Shown here: positions 1 through 6,399 of the stretch, one piece after another
Position numbering within the stretch: position 1 is the first letter of the stretch
Layout: each line of letters begins with the position of its first letter
Source: Phycisphaerae bacterium
GTDB lineage: Bacteria > Planctomycetota > Phycisphaerae > UBA1845 > UTPLA1
Direction: 5' to 3'
DNA length: 9,274 nucleotides
Assembly: GCA_029259995.1 (NCBI GenBank)
Contig: JAJDEC010000434.1
Coordinates: forward strand, 1-9,274
Made by a program: the position numbers and the translations under genes
The notes under the pieces: model-generated
What the model was told of the DNA's origin: nothing
The model's database searches: none
Seen by the model: only the letters and a program-made list of their open reading frames with translations

Positions 1-2
1 CG

Positions 3-3000
3 GGGCTCGGTGGATCGAATGTGTCCGGCGATCCGTTTTTTCTCGATAATGATGGCGCAGACAACGTTGTTGGAACCAGCGACGACGACTTGCGCCTGTC
101 ACCGAATTCATTTTACATTGATCGCGGCAAGAACGACGCCAATGCGAACACTCCGGCCGTTGAGCCACTGATCGGCGTCGATCTGGATCTCCAGATTCGG
201 CGGGTCGATGATCCTGCGACGTCGGATTGCCTGGGCCTTTCTCCAGGGGACTGCGGCGTGACTCCGATTGTGGACATTGGCGCCTACGAGTTTGGCAGTT
301 CGCCGATTCCATCGATTCTGCATGTTGACGCCACTGCGACAGGTGATGAAACGGGTGTAGACTTCGCCAACGCATTTGTCGACCTTCAGGATGCACTGCG
401 AACGGCCGAGGCCTCCGGCGGCGCCGTCACAGAGATTCGCGTGGCGAAAGGTATCTACAAGCCGGATGGCGGCGTCAATCTCAATGACGGCGTTCCGACG
501 GTGGTCCGCGCGGGCAGCGGCGATCGAAATGCGACGATTCAGTTGCTCAGCGGCGTTGCGATTCTCGGTGGCTATCCGAACGGCGGAGGTGTGCGTGATC
601 CGGAGGCGAACGAGACCGTGCTGAGCGGGGACCTGGCCGACGATGACGACTCAGATCCCGTCGGATCCGACTATTCAGGATATTCGGAGAACAGCCTGCA
701 TGTCCTGAGAGGGGACGGTGTTGATTCGGGGGCTGTGCTGGACGGGTTCATTGTGACAGCCGGAAATTCCGATGGGACCGACGGCAATCCCGCGGGCGCC
801 GGTTTGATCGTGGGCGCGGGTCATCCAACGATCAGCGCCTGCAAGTTCCGGTTTAACTTCTCAATGAGCAGCGGTGGCGGCGCGTTCAGTCACATTGGCA
901 GCGTGGTGCATTTTTCCAATTGCCTGTTCGAGGGCAATCGAGCTGAACAGAACGGAGGGGGAGGGCTCCTCCTCGGGGATTCAGATTCCATTCTCGAATC
1001 CTGCATGTTTCTAAACAACACCACGGACCTTGAAGGTGGAGGCATTCAGATTGCAAACTGCAGCCCGTCGTTGACCGATTGTGTGTTCGACAGCAATTCG
1101 GCGACAAGCGGCGGAGGAATCTACGATTTCAACGGAAATCCAACGATGGACAATTGCATTTTTCGCGACAACGTCGCAGCCAACGGCGGCGGCGGTGGCG
1201 CGATGCGAAATGAGGAAGACTGCAGCCCGATCCTCACGAACTGCCAGTTTATCGACAATCGCGCCGACGGTGACGGCGGCGCGATGCTAAACGATGGTGT
1301 CAGCAATCCGATGCCGATGCTGACAGGATGCACGTTCAGGGGCAATCAGACGCTCGTGACGGGAAATGGCGGAGCGATCAGTAACAATGCCAGTCATCCG
1401 AAGATTGTGAGTTGCTCGTTCATAGGGAACGTGTCGATTGCTTCGGGCGGCGCAATCGACAACCACAACGTTTCCAGTCTCGTTCTCGACCAATGTACGC
1501 TTTCCGCGAACTCCTCTGCAACCAACGGCGGCGGTTTGTACAACGTCGCTAGTGATCCCATCGTGACGAATTGTGCATTCATAGACAATTCGTCGGTTCA
1601 CGGCGGCGGTATTGCCGTCGTGAATACTGGCTTTGCGACGTTGAGTCGATGCACGTTTATTGGTAATGAGTCACTCGCGGCCCCGGCATCGGGCGGTGGG
1701 GCCTTGCATATGGCGACCAACGTAGCAGTCGACGTGACGAGTTGTATCTTCGCAGGCAATCTCGCCGGAATGGACGGCGGCGCTGTTCGCGTAATGGATA
1801 ATGCCAATTTGCTCCTTGTGAACAGCCTTCTTGTCGGTAACCAAGCTGTGGTTCATGGTGCTGCCATCCAGAATGACGGAGTTCCGCCATCCGGCGACGT
1901 GACTGTCGTCAACAGTACTTTCAGTGGGAATCTCTTCGAATCGCAACCATTGTCAGGTCAGGCCATTCACAACGGCGGCGGAACCCTCTTGGTTCGGAAT
2001 TCAGTTTTGTGGGGCGGAATCGGGCAAGGTGCCGAGATTGTCCGCTCAGGCGGAGCGGTAACGATCGATCACTCTGATCTGGAGGGTGGTATCTCGGCGT
2101 GCGGAGCGTGTACACAAAGCAACGGTATCGATGCCGACCCGCTGTTTTTTGGTGGACCGCAACCGAGTAATTGGACTGTCGATGCAATGCTCGAACTTTC
2201 GGCAACCGAAACGACGTTTGCCGATGCCGCGGCAAGCTTCGTTCCCGATCAATTCGTCGGGAAGTTCGTAAATCCAAATACCTCGCAGCCGCGTCAGTCG
2301 CTGATTGTTGCAAACACGGAGACCACAATCACTGTGCTGGGTGATTTCTTGTCCGAAGGGACAATGGGCGCAGAGTACCAAATACATGACTATCACGTGA
2401 TGCAGTTCTCGCCGTGCTTGGATACCGCCGACAACGACTACGTCGACGGAACGATTGGGGGGGCGATTTCGACGGATCTTGATGGCAGTAATCGTATCCA
2501 GGAGAGCGATGGAGATTCCTCGCTGACTCCAGTCGTCGACATGGGTTGCTACGAACATTTCCGAGATTGTGACTTGAACGGCATTCCGGACGACCCGACT
2601 GGCGAATCGCTCGCGATCATCAGCACCTGGACGGGGCTCGGCAGCGGCAGCAACTGGAGCGACGATCTGAATTGGTGTCCGATGATCTTCCCGGACAACA
2701 TCCTGAATGGTCCGTTGAGTTTCAGTGTCATTCTGGATGGCGTCGCGGACGTCGTGACGCTGAACATCAACCCGGGTCTGGAGGCCTTGTCGGTTCTGAA
2801 CGGCGCGACACTGCAGGTGAATGCCGGGAGTGGAGGCTCGCCGTTTACTCGCAATCTCGCCTCGTCAACGCCGATCTTCAACGATGGACAAATCATCGCT
2901 GAAGACGCGTACAGTCTGGTTCTCAATGCGGCGGATGTAAATCAAACTCCGTCGGGAGTACTTCGCGCAATCGGGGCAGGCAGCAAGGTACAGATCATCG

Positions 3001-4490
3001 GGCAGTCGGTCACCGGCGGATCGGTGGAGGGCCTTGGCGGTGGTGTCGTCGAATTGCTCAACAACGGAACGTTGACCACATTGACAACAATCGACATTGT
3101 GGTTCCGAGTGGCAATACGGGGCAACTGTCCGGGACGATCAACAATCTTGATCAGATTCTCGTTGAGGGTTCAGTCGTGCCGGTAGCGGCCGATGTCGTC
3201 CTTCAAGGCGCCACGGGCGAGGCGCGATTGAGCGATCAAAACGCTTCAATCATCGGTTCGAACTTCGTTGAGCAATCGATTACGAATGCACTCGGCCACA
3301 GGATTTGCGGAGAAGGGCAGATCATCGGAACGTTGATTAACGAAAGTGATGTTCTTGCGGATCAGGCCGGACGCATGCTTCGCATTGCCGTCCCGGGTGT
3401 CAAAACCAACAATGGTGTCTTTCGTGCGATCGAGGACGGAATTCTGAATATCGAGACGCCGGTATCCGGCTCCGGATCCTATGCCGTTGACGGCGGTACG
3501 ATGAACATCCTGGCCGACGTGTCGGAGTTGCCGTTCCCCTCCGGTTTCTCGATGACGGCGCAGGGCGGGACGATTCAGATCACGGGGAGCACGGTGGATG
3601 GTTGCGGTCCGATCATCGTGTTTCCCAAGTCGGGCGCAATGAACAAGCCCGGCGTCGTCACAGTGAACAATGGAATGCTGGTCAGTGTGAATTCGTGCGA
3701 GATCGGCGACAGTCAGGTCGGACCGGGCCTGACGGCGACCATGGCATTGACGAATAATTCGAGCGGTGAGATCAACGGGAATGTTCGTGTGCGTCAGAAC
3801 GGTTCGCTGATCATTGACGATTCGAGCCTGACTGCGATCGATCTGATCATGGACGACGGTGCGTCTCTGTCGGTCGGCAGCACAATTGCGTTGTCGGGAT
3901 CATTGTTGAACGACGTGGTCGTCGGACAGGAAGAAACGTCGGCCGATCCGGTCTGGTTCTGGGAATCAGGATCGACGCTGATGCTGAGCGGCGGACAAAG
4001 CGCATCCATCCAGCCCTGCGAACTGTCGGGCTGGTCGACGATCGAGGCGGCCAGCGAGGATATCGGCGAAGGCGTCGGTGTCGACTTCGGATTCGCGAAT
4101 GTCGTCGTGACGGCGAGTGCTCACGTGAGCCTCGTCGACATGGCGATGAATCATGAATCGTCGATGCCGGAGGCCGCGTATTGCGACAGCCTGACGCTCG
4201 AAACCGGCGCAGTCGTCAACCTGAACGGAATCAATCTGTATGTTGGGGGCGTGTTGGTGACGGCGGGCGCTTACGGCGATGGAATGATTGCGGACGAACC
4301 GCGAATCGTCATGCTCGGCGACACAAACGCTGACGGACAGATCAACATCAACGACATCGCCGGTTTCTCGAGCACGCTGGTGTCGTCAAACCCGTCGCCC
4401 CTGGAGACCTGTATCGCCGACATGAACGGCGACGGGTTGCTGAACGGATCTGACATTGGCGGTTTTATCAATCTGTTGATCAATCCGTAG
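3..4490 (+). CDS. Giant secreted beta-helix (Pmp-like repeat) protein with C-terminal dockerin-like domain, 5' truncated
   Basis: The 3' part (1495 codons) of a large exported repeat protein. The frame is open to the left edge and the upstream codons read naturally into it, so the GTG at 21 is probably internal. Residues 1-100 look like the end of an earlier module (DDDLRLSP, VDIGAYEF). At about residue 105 a new module starts (HVDATATG, then GIYKP). Between roughly nt 790 and 2030 come about 14 parallel beta-helix rungs with alternating C-x-F-x-x-N and GGG/GGA motifs, resembling the FxxN and GGAI repeats of chlamydial polymorphic membrane proteins. A second VVDMGCYE block and a DCDLNGIPDD linker (near nt 2565) lead to a different Asn/Gly/Val-rich beta-solenoid opening with STWTGLGSGSNW. 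The C-terminus carries two EF-hand-like loops (GDTNADGQ, D1440; DMNGDGLL, D1473), as in type I dockerins. The likely role is a surface or extracellular structural or adhesive protein; the ligand is unknown. The signal peptide lies outside the window. Confidence 0.9.
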   Translation, partial: GLGGSNVSGDPFFLDNDGADNVVGTSDDDLRLSPNSFYIDRGKNDANANTPAVEPLIGVDLDLQIRRVDDPATSDCLGLSPGDCGVTPIVDIGAYEFGSSPIPSILHVDATATGDETGVDFANAFVDLQDALRTAEASGGAVTEIRVAKGIYKPDGGVNLNDGVPTVVRAGSGDRNATIQLLSGVAILGGYPNGGGVRDPEANETVLSGDLADDDDSDPVGSDYSGYSENSLHVLRGDGVDSGAVLDGFIVTAGNSDGTDGNPAGAGLIVGAGHPTISACKFRFNFSMSSGGGAFSHIGSVVHFSNCLFEGNRAEQNGGGGLLLGDSDSILESCMFLNNTTDLEGGGIQIANCSPSLTDCVFDSNSATSGGGIYDFNGNPTMDNCIFRDNVAANGGGGGAMRNEEDCSPILTNCQFIDNRADGDGGAMLNDGVSNPMPMLTGCTFRGNQTLVTGNGGAISNNASHPKIVSCSFIGNVSIASGGAIDNHNVSSLVLDQCTLSANSSATNGGGLYNVASDPIVTNCAFIDNSSVHGGGIAVVNTGFATLSRCTFIGNESLAAPASGGGALHMATNVAVDVTSCIFAGNLAGMDGGAVRVMDNANLLLVNSLLVGNQAVVHGAAIQNDGVPPSGDVTVVNSTFSGNLFESQPLSGQAIHNGGGTLLVRNSVLWGGIGQGAEIVRSGGAVTIDHSDLEGGISACGACTQSNGIDADPLFFGGPQPSNWTVDAMLELSATETTFADAAASFVPDQFVGKFVNPNTSQPRQSLIVANTETTITVLGDFLSEGTMGAEYQIHDYHVMQFSPCLDTADNDYVDGTIGGAISTDLDGSNRIQESDGDSSLTPVVDMGCYEHFRDCDLNGIPDDPTGESLAIISTWTGLGSGSNWSDDLNWCPMIFPDNILNGPLSFSVILDGVADVVTLNINPGLEALSVLNGATLQVNAGSGGSPFTRNLASSTPIFNDGQIIAEDAYSLVLNAADVNQTPSGVLRAIGAGSKVQIIGQSVTGGSVEGLGGGVVELLNNGTLTTLTTIDIVVPSGNTGQLSGTINNLDQILVEGSVVPVAADVVLQGATGEARLSDQNASIIGSNFVEQSITNALGHRICGEGQIIGTLINESDVLADQAGRMLRIAVPGVKTNNGVFRAIEDGILNIETPVSGSGSYAVDGGTMNILADVSELPFPSGFSMTAQGGTIQITGSTVDGCGPIIVFPKSGAMNKPGVVTVNNGMLVSVNSCEIGDSQVGPGLTATMALTNNSSGEINGNVRVRQNGSLIIDDSSLTAIDLIMDDGASLSVGSTIALSGSLLNDVVVGQEETSADPVWFWESGSTLMLSGGQSASIQPCELSGWSTIEAASEDIGEGVGVDFGFANVVVTASAHVSLVDMAMNHESSMPEAAYCDSLTLETGAVVNLNGINLYVGGVLVTAGAYGDGMIADEPRIVMLGDTNADGQININDIAGFSSTLVSSNPSPLETCIADMNGDGLLNGSDIGGFINLLINP
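4320..4487 (+). other. Dockerin-like domain with two calcium-binding loops
   Basis: The last 56 or so residues of the beta-helix protein hold two 12-residue D-x-N-x-D-G loops, DTNADGQININD and DMNGDGLLNGSD, about 33 residues apart. Each is followed by a helix-like segment containing I-G-G-F or I-A-G-F. This is the duplicated F-hand arrangement of type I dockerins. In cellulosome systems such domains bind cohesins. In planctomycetes they are common at the C-termini of large exported proteins with no known cellulosome, so an anchoring or calcium-stabilising role is the more cautious inference. Confidence 0.75.
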
Positions 4491-4492
4491 CG

Positions 4493-4567
4493 ATGCGTCT
4501 GAACAATCTTTCGTTCCTGGGTTCTCGCTCTTGCGCGTTGCCGAGAACGGGGGGCGGAACGACGCAT
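4493..4567 (+). other. Nested inverted repeat just after the beta-helix gene stop
   Basis: Three arm pairs nest inside each other and start 3 nt after the stop codon: ATGCG (4493-4497) with CGCAT (4563-4567), TCGTTCC (4511-4517) with GGAACGA (4556-4562), and GTTCTCG (4521-4527) with CGAGAAC (4542-4548). The apical loop is 14 nt and a run of six G lies in the 3' internal loop. No T-run follows, so this is not a classical intrinsic terminator. A 3' stabilising structure or an atypical transcription end is possible. Confidence 0.5.
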
Positions 4568-4875
4568 GTATCTTGCGAGGCTCAACCGCATTGGCCTGAT
4601 TCGGCCTGATTGGGGCGCTCAGAATGCATGGACCCAGTTGGGTTCGCAGGCCGCAGGCCCACGAATCATTCGAATGCCAATGCAACTTGTGTTCGCATCG
4701 CTCAATTCTCTGAGTCGAACTTGCTTCCTGTGGTTTCGCTTGAAGCTCAGTTCACTCGCGCGAGCACGATCATGGTTCGAGTATCAGAATGACGAGCAAC
4801 GCGCCCACGCGTCGCAGGATCAACGCATGACAATTCGAATTGCAGTTTGTCGCCCGCGGGAATCGGAAGCGCAAT
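4568..4875. other. Non-coding part of the convergent intergenic region
   Basis: This stretch lies between the two convergent genes. Reading frames exist on both strands, but none has a convincing ribosome binding site or protein-like composition. The only local structure seen is two short direct repeats: GGCCTGATT twice with one base between (4593-4601 and 4603-4611), and a doubled GCAGGCC near 4650. No tRNA or other RNA gene was recognised. Confidence 0.5.
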
Positions 4876-4909
4876 GAAAGAAAGCGACACCCGATGCTTC
4901 GGATGTCGC
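4876..4909 (-). terminator. Intrinsic terminator of the lipoprotein gene
   Basis: Read on the minus strand, an 11-bp stem (GCGACATCCGA pairing with TCGGGTGTCGC, one T-G wobble) closes a 4-nt loop AGCA and is followed by TTTCTTTC. On the plus strand the arms are 4884-4894 and 4899-4909, and the T-rich tail corresponds to 4876-4883. It lies 57 nt beyond the stop of the minus-strand lipoprotein gene, where a rho-independent terminator is expected. The stem could also slow transcription from the left, but the plus-strand side has only a weak T-rich stretch. Confidence 0.85.
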
Positions 4910-4925
4910 CCTTGTTGAACAGAGA

Positions 4926-4951
4926 CTTCGGTCAATCCGAATCAACCGAAG
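4926..4951 (-). other. Second hairpin between the lipoprotein stop and its terminator
   Basis: CTTCGGT (4926-4932) and ACCGAAG (4945-4951) are perfect inverted arms around a 12-nt loop. The hairpin starts 15 nt past the lipoprotein stop on the minus strand and is not followed by a T-run. It may add to termination or protect the 3' end of the transcript. It could also be chance, because the arms are only 7 bp. Confidence 0.45.
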
Positions 4952-4966
4952 AATGAGGCGTCGCCG

Positions 4967-5341
4967 CTAGTAGTACCAGAAATCTCCGTAGTCATCTTCG
5001 AAATAGAGGTCGTCGTAGTAGAAGTTCTCATAGTAGTAGTCGTCGAAGTACAAATCCTCGTAGTAGAAGTCGTCATACAGATAGTCTCCGTAATAGAAGT
5101 CCTTGTCGTAGAAGTCCTCGGTCGTGTCGTATTCGTAGTAGTCGAATATGCCGGTGTTCCAATCATCATAGGTGTTGAAACCTTGATCGAACGTTCCGAG
5201 GAACGGATCGAATCCAAGGAATGTGTCACCGATCGAATGAGGCGTTCCGCTTGACCGCCCCGGTGCATCGAAGCAGCCGACAAGCGATGTCGCTGTGATC
5301 GCAACGAGATGGAGCAGGACGATGTTTCGTGAGCGTGTCAT
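4967..5341 (-). CDS. Small lipoprotein with an Asp/Tyr-rich repetitive tail
   Basis: A 124-residue protein of unknown function. The start is the ATG at 5341 because AAAGGAG lies 7 nt upstream; an in-frame ATG 27 nt earlier lacks such a site and would spoil the signal peptide. Residues 1-22 form a lipoprotein signal peptide (MTRSRN, hydrophobic core, lipobox LVGC with Cys23), so the mature chain of about 102 residues should be lipid-anchored in the envelope. After a Gly/Ser/Phe-containing stretch, residues 67-124 consist of 16 Asp, 5 Glu, 20 Tyr, 7 Phe and 1 Trp, leaving only 9 other residues. Residues 81-120 form four 10-mers fitting D-[FYL]-Y-[YF]-[GE]-[DN]-x-[LY]-x-D. The tail is strongly acidic, with one Lys. 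Cation binding, adhesion or aromatic stacking can be proposed but not shown. The gene is monocistronic with its own terminator. I know no named family that matches. Confidence 0.85.
   Translation of the reverse strand: MTRSRNIVLLHLVAITATSLVGCFDAPGRSSGTPHSIGDTFLGFDPFLGTFDQGFNTYDDWNTGIFDYYEYDTTEDFYDKDFYYGDYLYDDFYYEDLYFDDYYYENFYYDDLYFEDDYGDFWYY
4982..5101 (-). repeat. Four 30-bp coding repeats in the lipoprotein tail
   Basis: On the minus strand residues 81-120 break into DFYYGDYLYD, DFYYEDLYFD, DYYYENFYYD and DLYFEDDYGD, four consecutive 10-residue units. Asp is fixed at positions 1 and 10, and aromatic or Leu residues fill positions 2-4 and 7-8. The DNA is correspondingly a run of TAC, GAC, GAA and TTC codons. 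The regular period suggests growth by tandem duplication followed by divergence. Confidence 0.7.
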
Positions 5342-5348
5342 CGGGATT

Positions 5349-5355
5349 CTCCTTT
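5349..5355 (-). promoter_or_regulatory. Strong ribosome binding site of the lipoprotein gene
   Basis: AAAGGAG on the minus strand, 7 nt before the ATG at 5341. It decides the start codon over the in-frame ATG at 5368 and is the best Shine-Dalgarno match in the window. Confidence 0.8.
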
Positions 5356-5387
5356 GTACCAGGGCCAACTTTGCTTTCAGTCGGATC

Positions 5388-5402
5388 GCAGGCAGCGCCT
5401 GC
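5388..5402 (-). other. GC-rich palindrome in the lipoprotein gene leader
   Basis: GCAGGC-AGC-GCCTGC is a perfect inverted repeat with 6-bp arms, lying 33 nt upstream of the Shine-Dalgarno site. It could be an operator or a leader hairpin. No -35/-10 pair could be recognised in the 180 nt upstream of the gene, so its position relative to the transcription start is unknown. Confidence 0.4.
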
Positions 5403-5537
5403 CGACACGGACCTAAGCGAGGACGAACAGGAGGGCGCTCGAAAGAGTTTGCAGAATCTTCGTTCTGACGAAAAAAAGGTTCTTCACGGATTTTCGGGAC
5501 GATGGCGTATCACGCTCTGGAAGTTGGATTGTGTGCC

Positions 5538-5597
5538 GCGAAGGATCCCGGAACGATCCCTTGAGAGCAATCCAGGCGAAGGATCCCGGAGGGATCC
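5538..5597. repeat. Direct repeat pair ending in a GGATCCC palindrome
   Basis: GCGAAGGATCCCGGA occurs at 5538-5552 and again at 5576-5590, 38 bp apart. In the second copy it runs into a perfect palindrome, GGATCCC-GGA-GGGATCC (5581-5597). In the first copy the right arm is changed to ACGATCCC. The pair looks like one unit duplicated and partly decayed, and it opens the palindrome array. Confidence 0.65.
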
Positions 5598-5608
5598 ATT
5601 GACAATAG

Positions 5609-5628
5609 CCCAGCGATTTATCGCTGGG
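5609..5628. repeat. CCCAGC-family palindrome, copy 1
   Basis: CCCAGCGA (5609-5616) and TCGCTGGG (5621-5628) are perfect 8-bp arms around TTTA. It belongs to the same CCCAGC...GCTGGG family as the hairpin at 5741-5761. Short elements of this appearance recur between genes in planctomycete and verrucomicrobial genomes (from memory, not checked). Confidence 0.7.
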
Positions 5629-5650
5629 GCACGCGGATCCAATGACCAAT

Positions 5651-5671
5651 TTCCGTCCCGTAGGGACGGAA
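5651..5671. repeat. CGTCCC/GGGACG-family palindrome, copy 1
   Basis: TTCCGTCCC (5651-5659) and GGGACGGAA (5663-5671) are perfect 9-bp arms around GTA. It lies 22 nt after the first CCCAGC-family hairpin, giving a paired arrangement that is repeated further on. Confidence 0.75.
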
Positions 5672-5694
5672 TGAGTGCCACGCGCCTGGCTCAC

Positions 5695-5713
5695 GCCGTC
5701 ACTCCGGGACGGC
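5695..5713. repeat. Degenerate GGGACG-family hairpin
   Basis: GCCGTC (5695-5700) and GACGGC (5708-5713) pair around a 7-nt loop. The right half, CCGGGACGG, resembles the right arm of the element at 5651-5671, so this may be a decayed copy of the same family. Confidence 0.5.
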
Positions 5714-5740
5714 AATGCGCAGGAAAACGCTCATCGCATT

Positions 5741-5761
5741 CCCAGCCTTGAAAAGGCTGGG
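5741..5761. repeat. CCCAGC-family palindrome, copy 2
   Basis: CCCAGCCTT (5741-5749) and AAGGCTGGG (5753-5761) are perfect 9-bp arms around GAA, followed by CTATTTTC. The T-rich run after a strong stem means this element could also work as a plus-strand terminator, although no plus-strand gene ends nearby. Confidence 0.7.
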
Positions 5762-5774
5762 CTATTTTCACGTC

Positions 5775-5788
5775 GTCCCTACCGGGAC
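5775..5788. repeat. GTCCC/GGGAC hairpin closing the palindrome array
   Basis: GTCCC (5775-5779) and GGGAC (5784-5788) pair around TACC. It lies 13 nt after the second CCCAGC-family hairpin, repeating the order seen at 5609-5671. Confidence 0.55.
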
Positions 5789-5914
5789 TTGGTGGAATGC
5801 AGCCGCCACGTCAACAAGAGCCGTCAACGGTCCCCGCAACCCGTGAAGAGCCCCCCAAAAGCCCGAACGCCAGGCAGCTCGTGGCACGAGTCATTCGGAC
5901 CATCGACGGCCATT

Positions 5915-6193
5915 TCACGCCAGCGCTTCGTACACGATACTCAGTGAATCTTCAGGATTCGCCTCCGTTTCGTTCCCTCGATCTGACGCGAAATGCCGCG
6001 CCGCTGGCCTCGAAGCACTTTCACCACGGGCTGCCAGGGCATCGAAGTGTCGAATCGATTCGTGCAGATTCTCGAAGCGGAAATGCAGTTCGTCTTGATT
6101 CAGGGATCTCAGGTCAATGCGCAACCCAAACACGCGATTGCCTGGAACCCTGCTGATCCCGGCCCTGATTGGCGCATCCGATGGCGAAGGCAT
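5915..6193 (-). CDS. Doubtful small hypothetical protein or gene remnant
   Basis: A minus-strand frame of 92 codons from the ATG at 6193. The middle part has ordinary protein composition (DLRSLNQDELHFRFENLHES, then IRHFDAL) with many C or G third positions, which is better than the other frames here. Against it, the ATG has no Shine-Dalgarno site, the first 20 residues are rich in Pro, Ser and Arg, and I recognise no family. It may be a real small protein starting further in, a remnant of a longer gene, or non-coding. It would be transcribed toward the palindrome array and the lipoprotein gene. Confidence 0.3.
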   Translation of the reverse strand: MPSPSDAPIRAGISRVPGNRVFGLRIDLRSLNQDELHFRFENLHESIRHFDALAARGESASRPAARHFASDRGNETEANPEDSLSIVYEALA

Positions 6194-6369
6194 GTGCCGA
6201 GTTCTTTAGGATGACGCCATGCGGCGTTCCTGCCCGGCGCTATGGCCGGATCGTCAGAGGCGGGGCGAGATTCAGGGTGCCTGGATCCAGGCTCAACGCC
6301 CTGGCTTGTTTCAGCCGAGATGGTCAGGGTTGCGTAAGAAGGTTGTCGCTCGTGGGGATCGCGGAATTA
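6194..6369. other. Intergenic DNA with a short palindrome
   Basis: No convincing gene is seen. There is a perfect 14-bp palindrome GCCTGGATCCAGGC at 6279-6292 and a short hairpin ACGCC-ATGC-GGCGT at 6214-6227. The GGATCC core also occurs at 5543, 5581, 5592 and 5635, but the flanks differ. Confidence 0.4.
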
Positions 6370-6399
6370 TGGATACGCTGATACAGACGCAGTTATAAT
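6370..6399 (+). promoter_or_regulatory. Candidate sigma70-type promoter for the sigma factor/kinase operon
   Basis: A perfect -10 hexamer TATAAT lies at 6394-6399. A partial -35 match, TGGATA (four of six positions of TTGACA), lies at 6370-6375 with an 18-bp spacer. Transcription would start near 6406, leaving a leader of about 170 nt before the sigma factor start. No other promoter this good was seen in the window. The housekeeping-type -10 suggests the operon is not expressed only by its own ECF factor. Confidence 0.5.

Noticed and set aside
4566..4877. Plus-strand reading frame of 103 codons in the convergent intergenic region
   Set aside because: It starts inside the nested inverted repeat, has no Shine-Dalgarno site, an Arg/Ser/Leu-biased composition and no recognisable motif.
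5329..5751. Plus-strand reading frame of 140 codons across the lipoprotein start and the palindromes
   Set aside because: It overlaps the lipoprotein signal peptide in antisense, has no ribosome binding site, and its translation is simply the palindromes read through.
5741..5769. A dedicated plus-strand terminator at the CCCAGCCTT/AAGGCTGGG hairpin
   Set aside because: No plus-strand gene ends nearby, and the hairpin belongs to a repeated palindrome family; termination would be a side effect.
5538..5790. A CRISPR array
   Set aside because: The repeats are short, belong to different families and have irregular spacing. There is no 25-40 bp direct repeat with even spacers and no cas gene in view.
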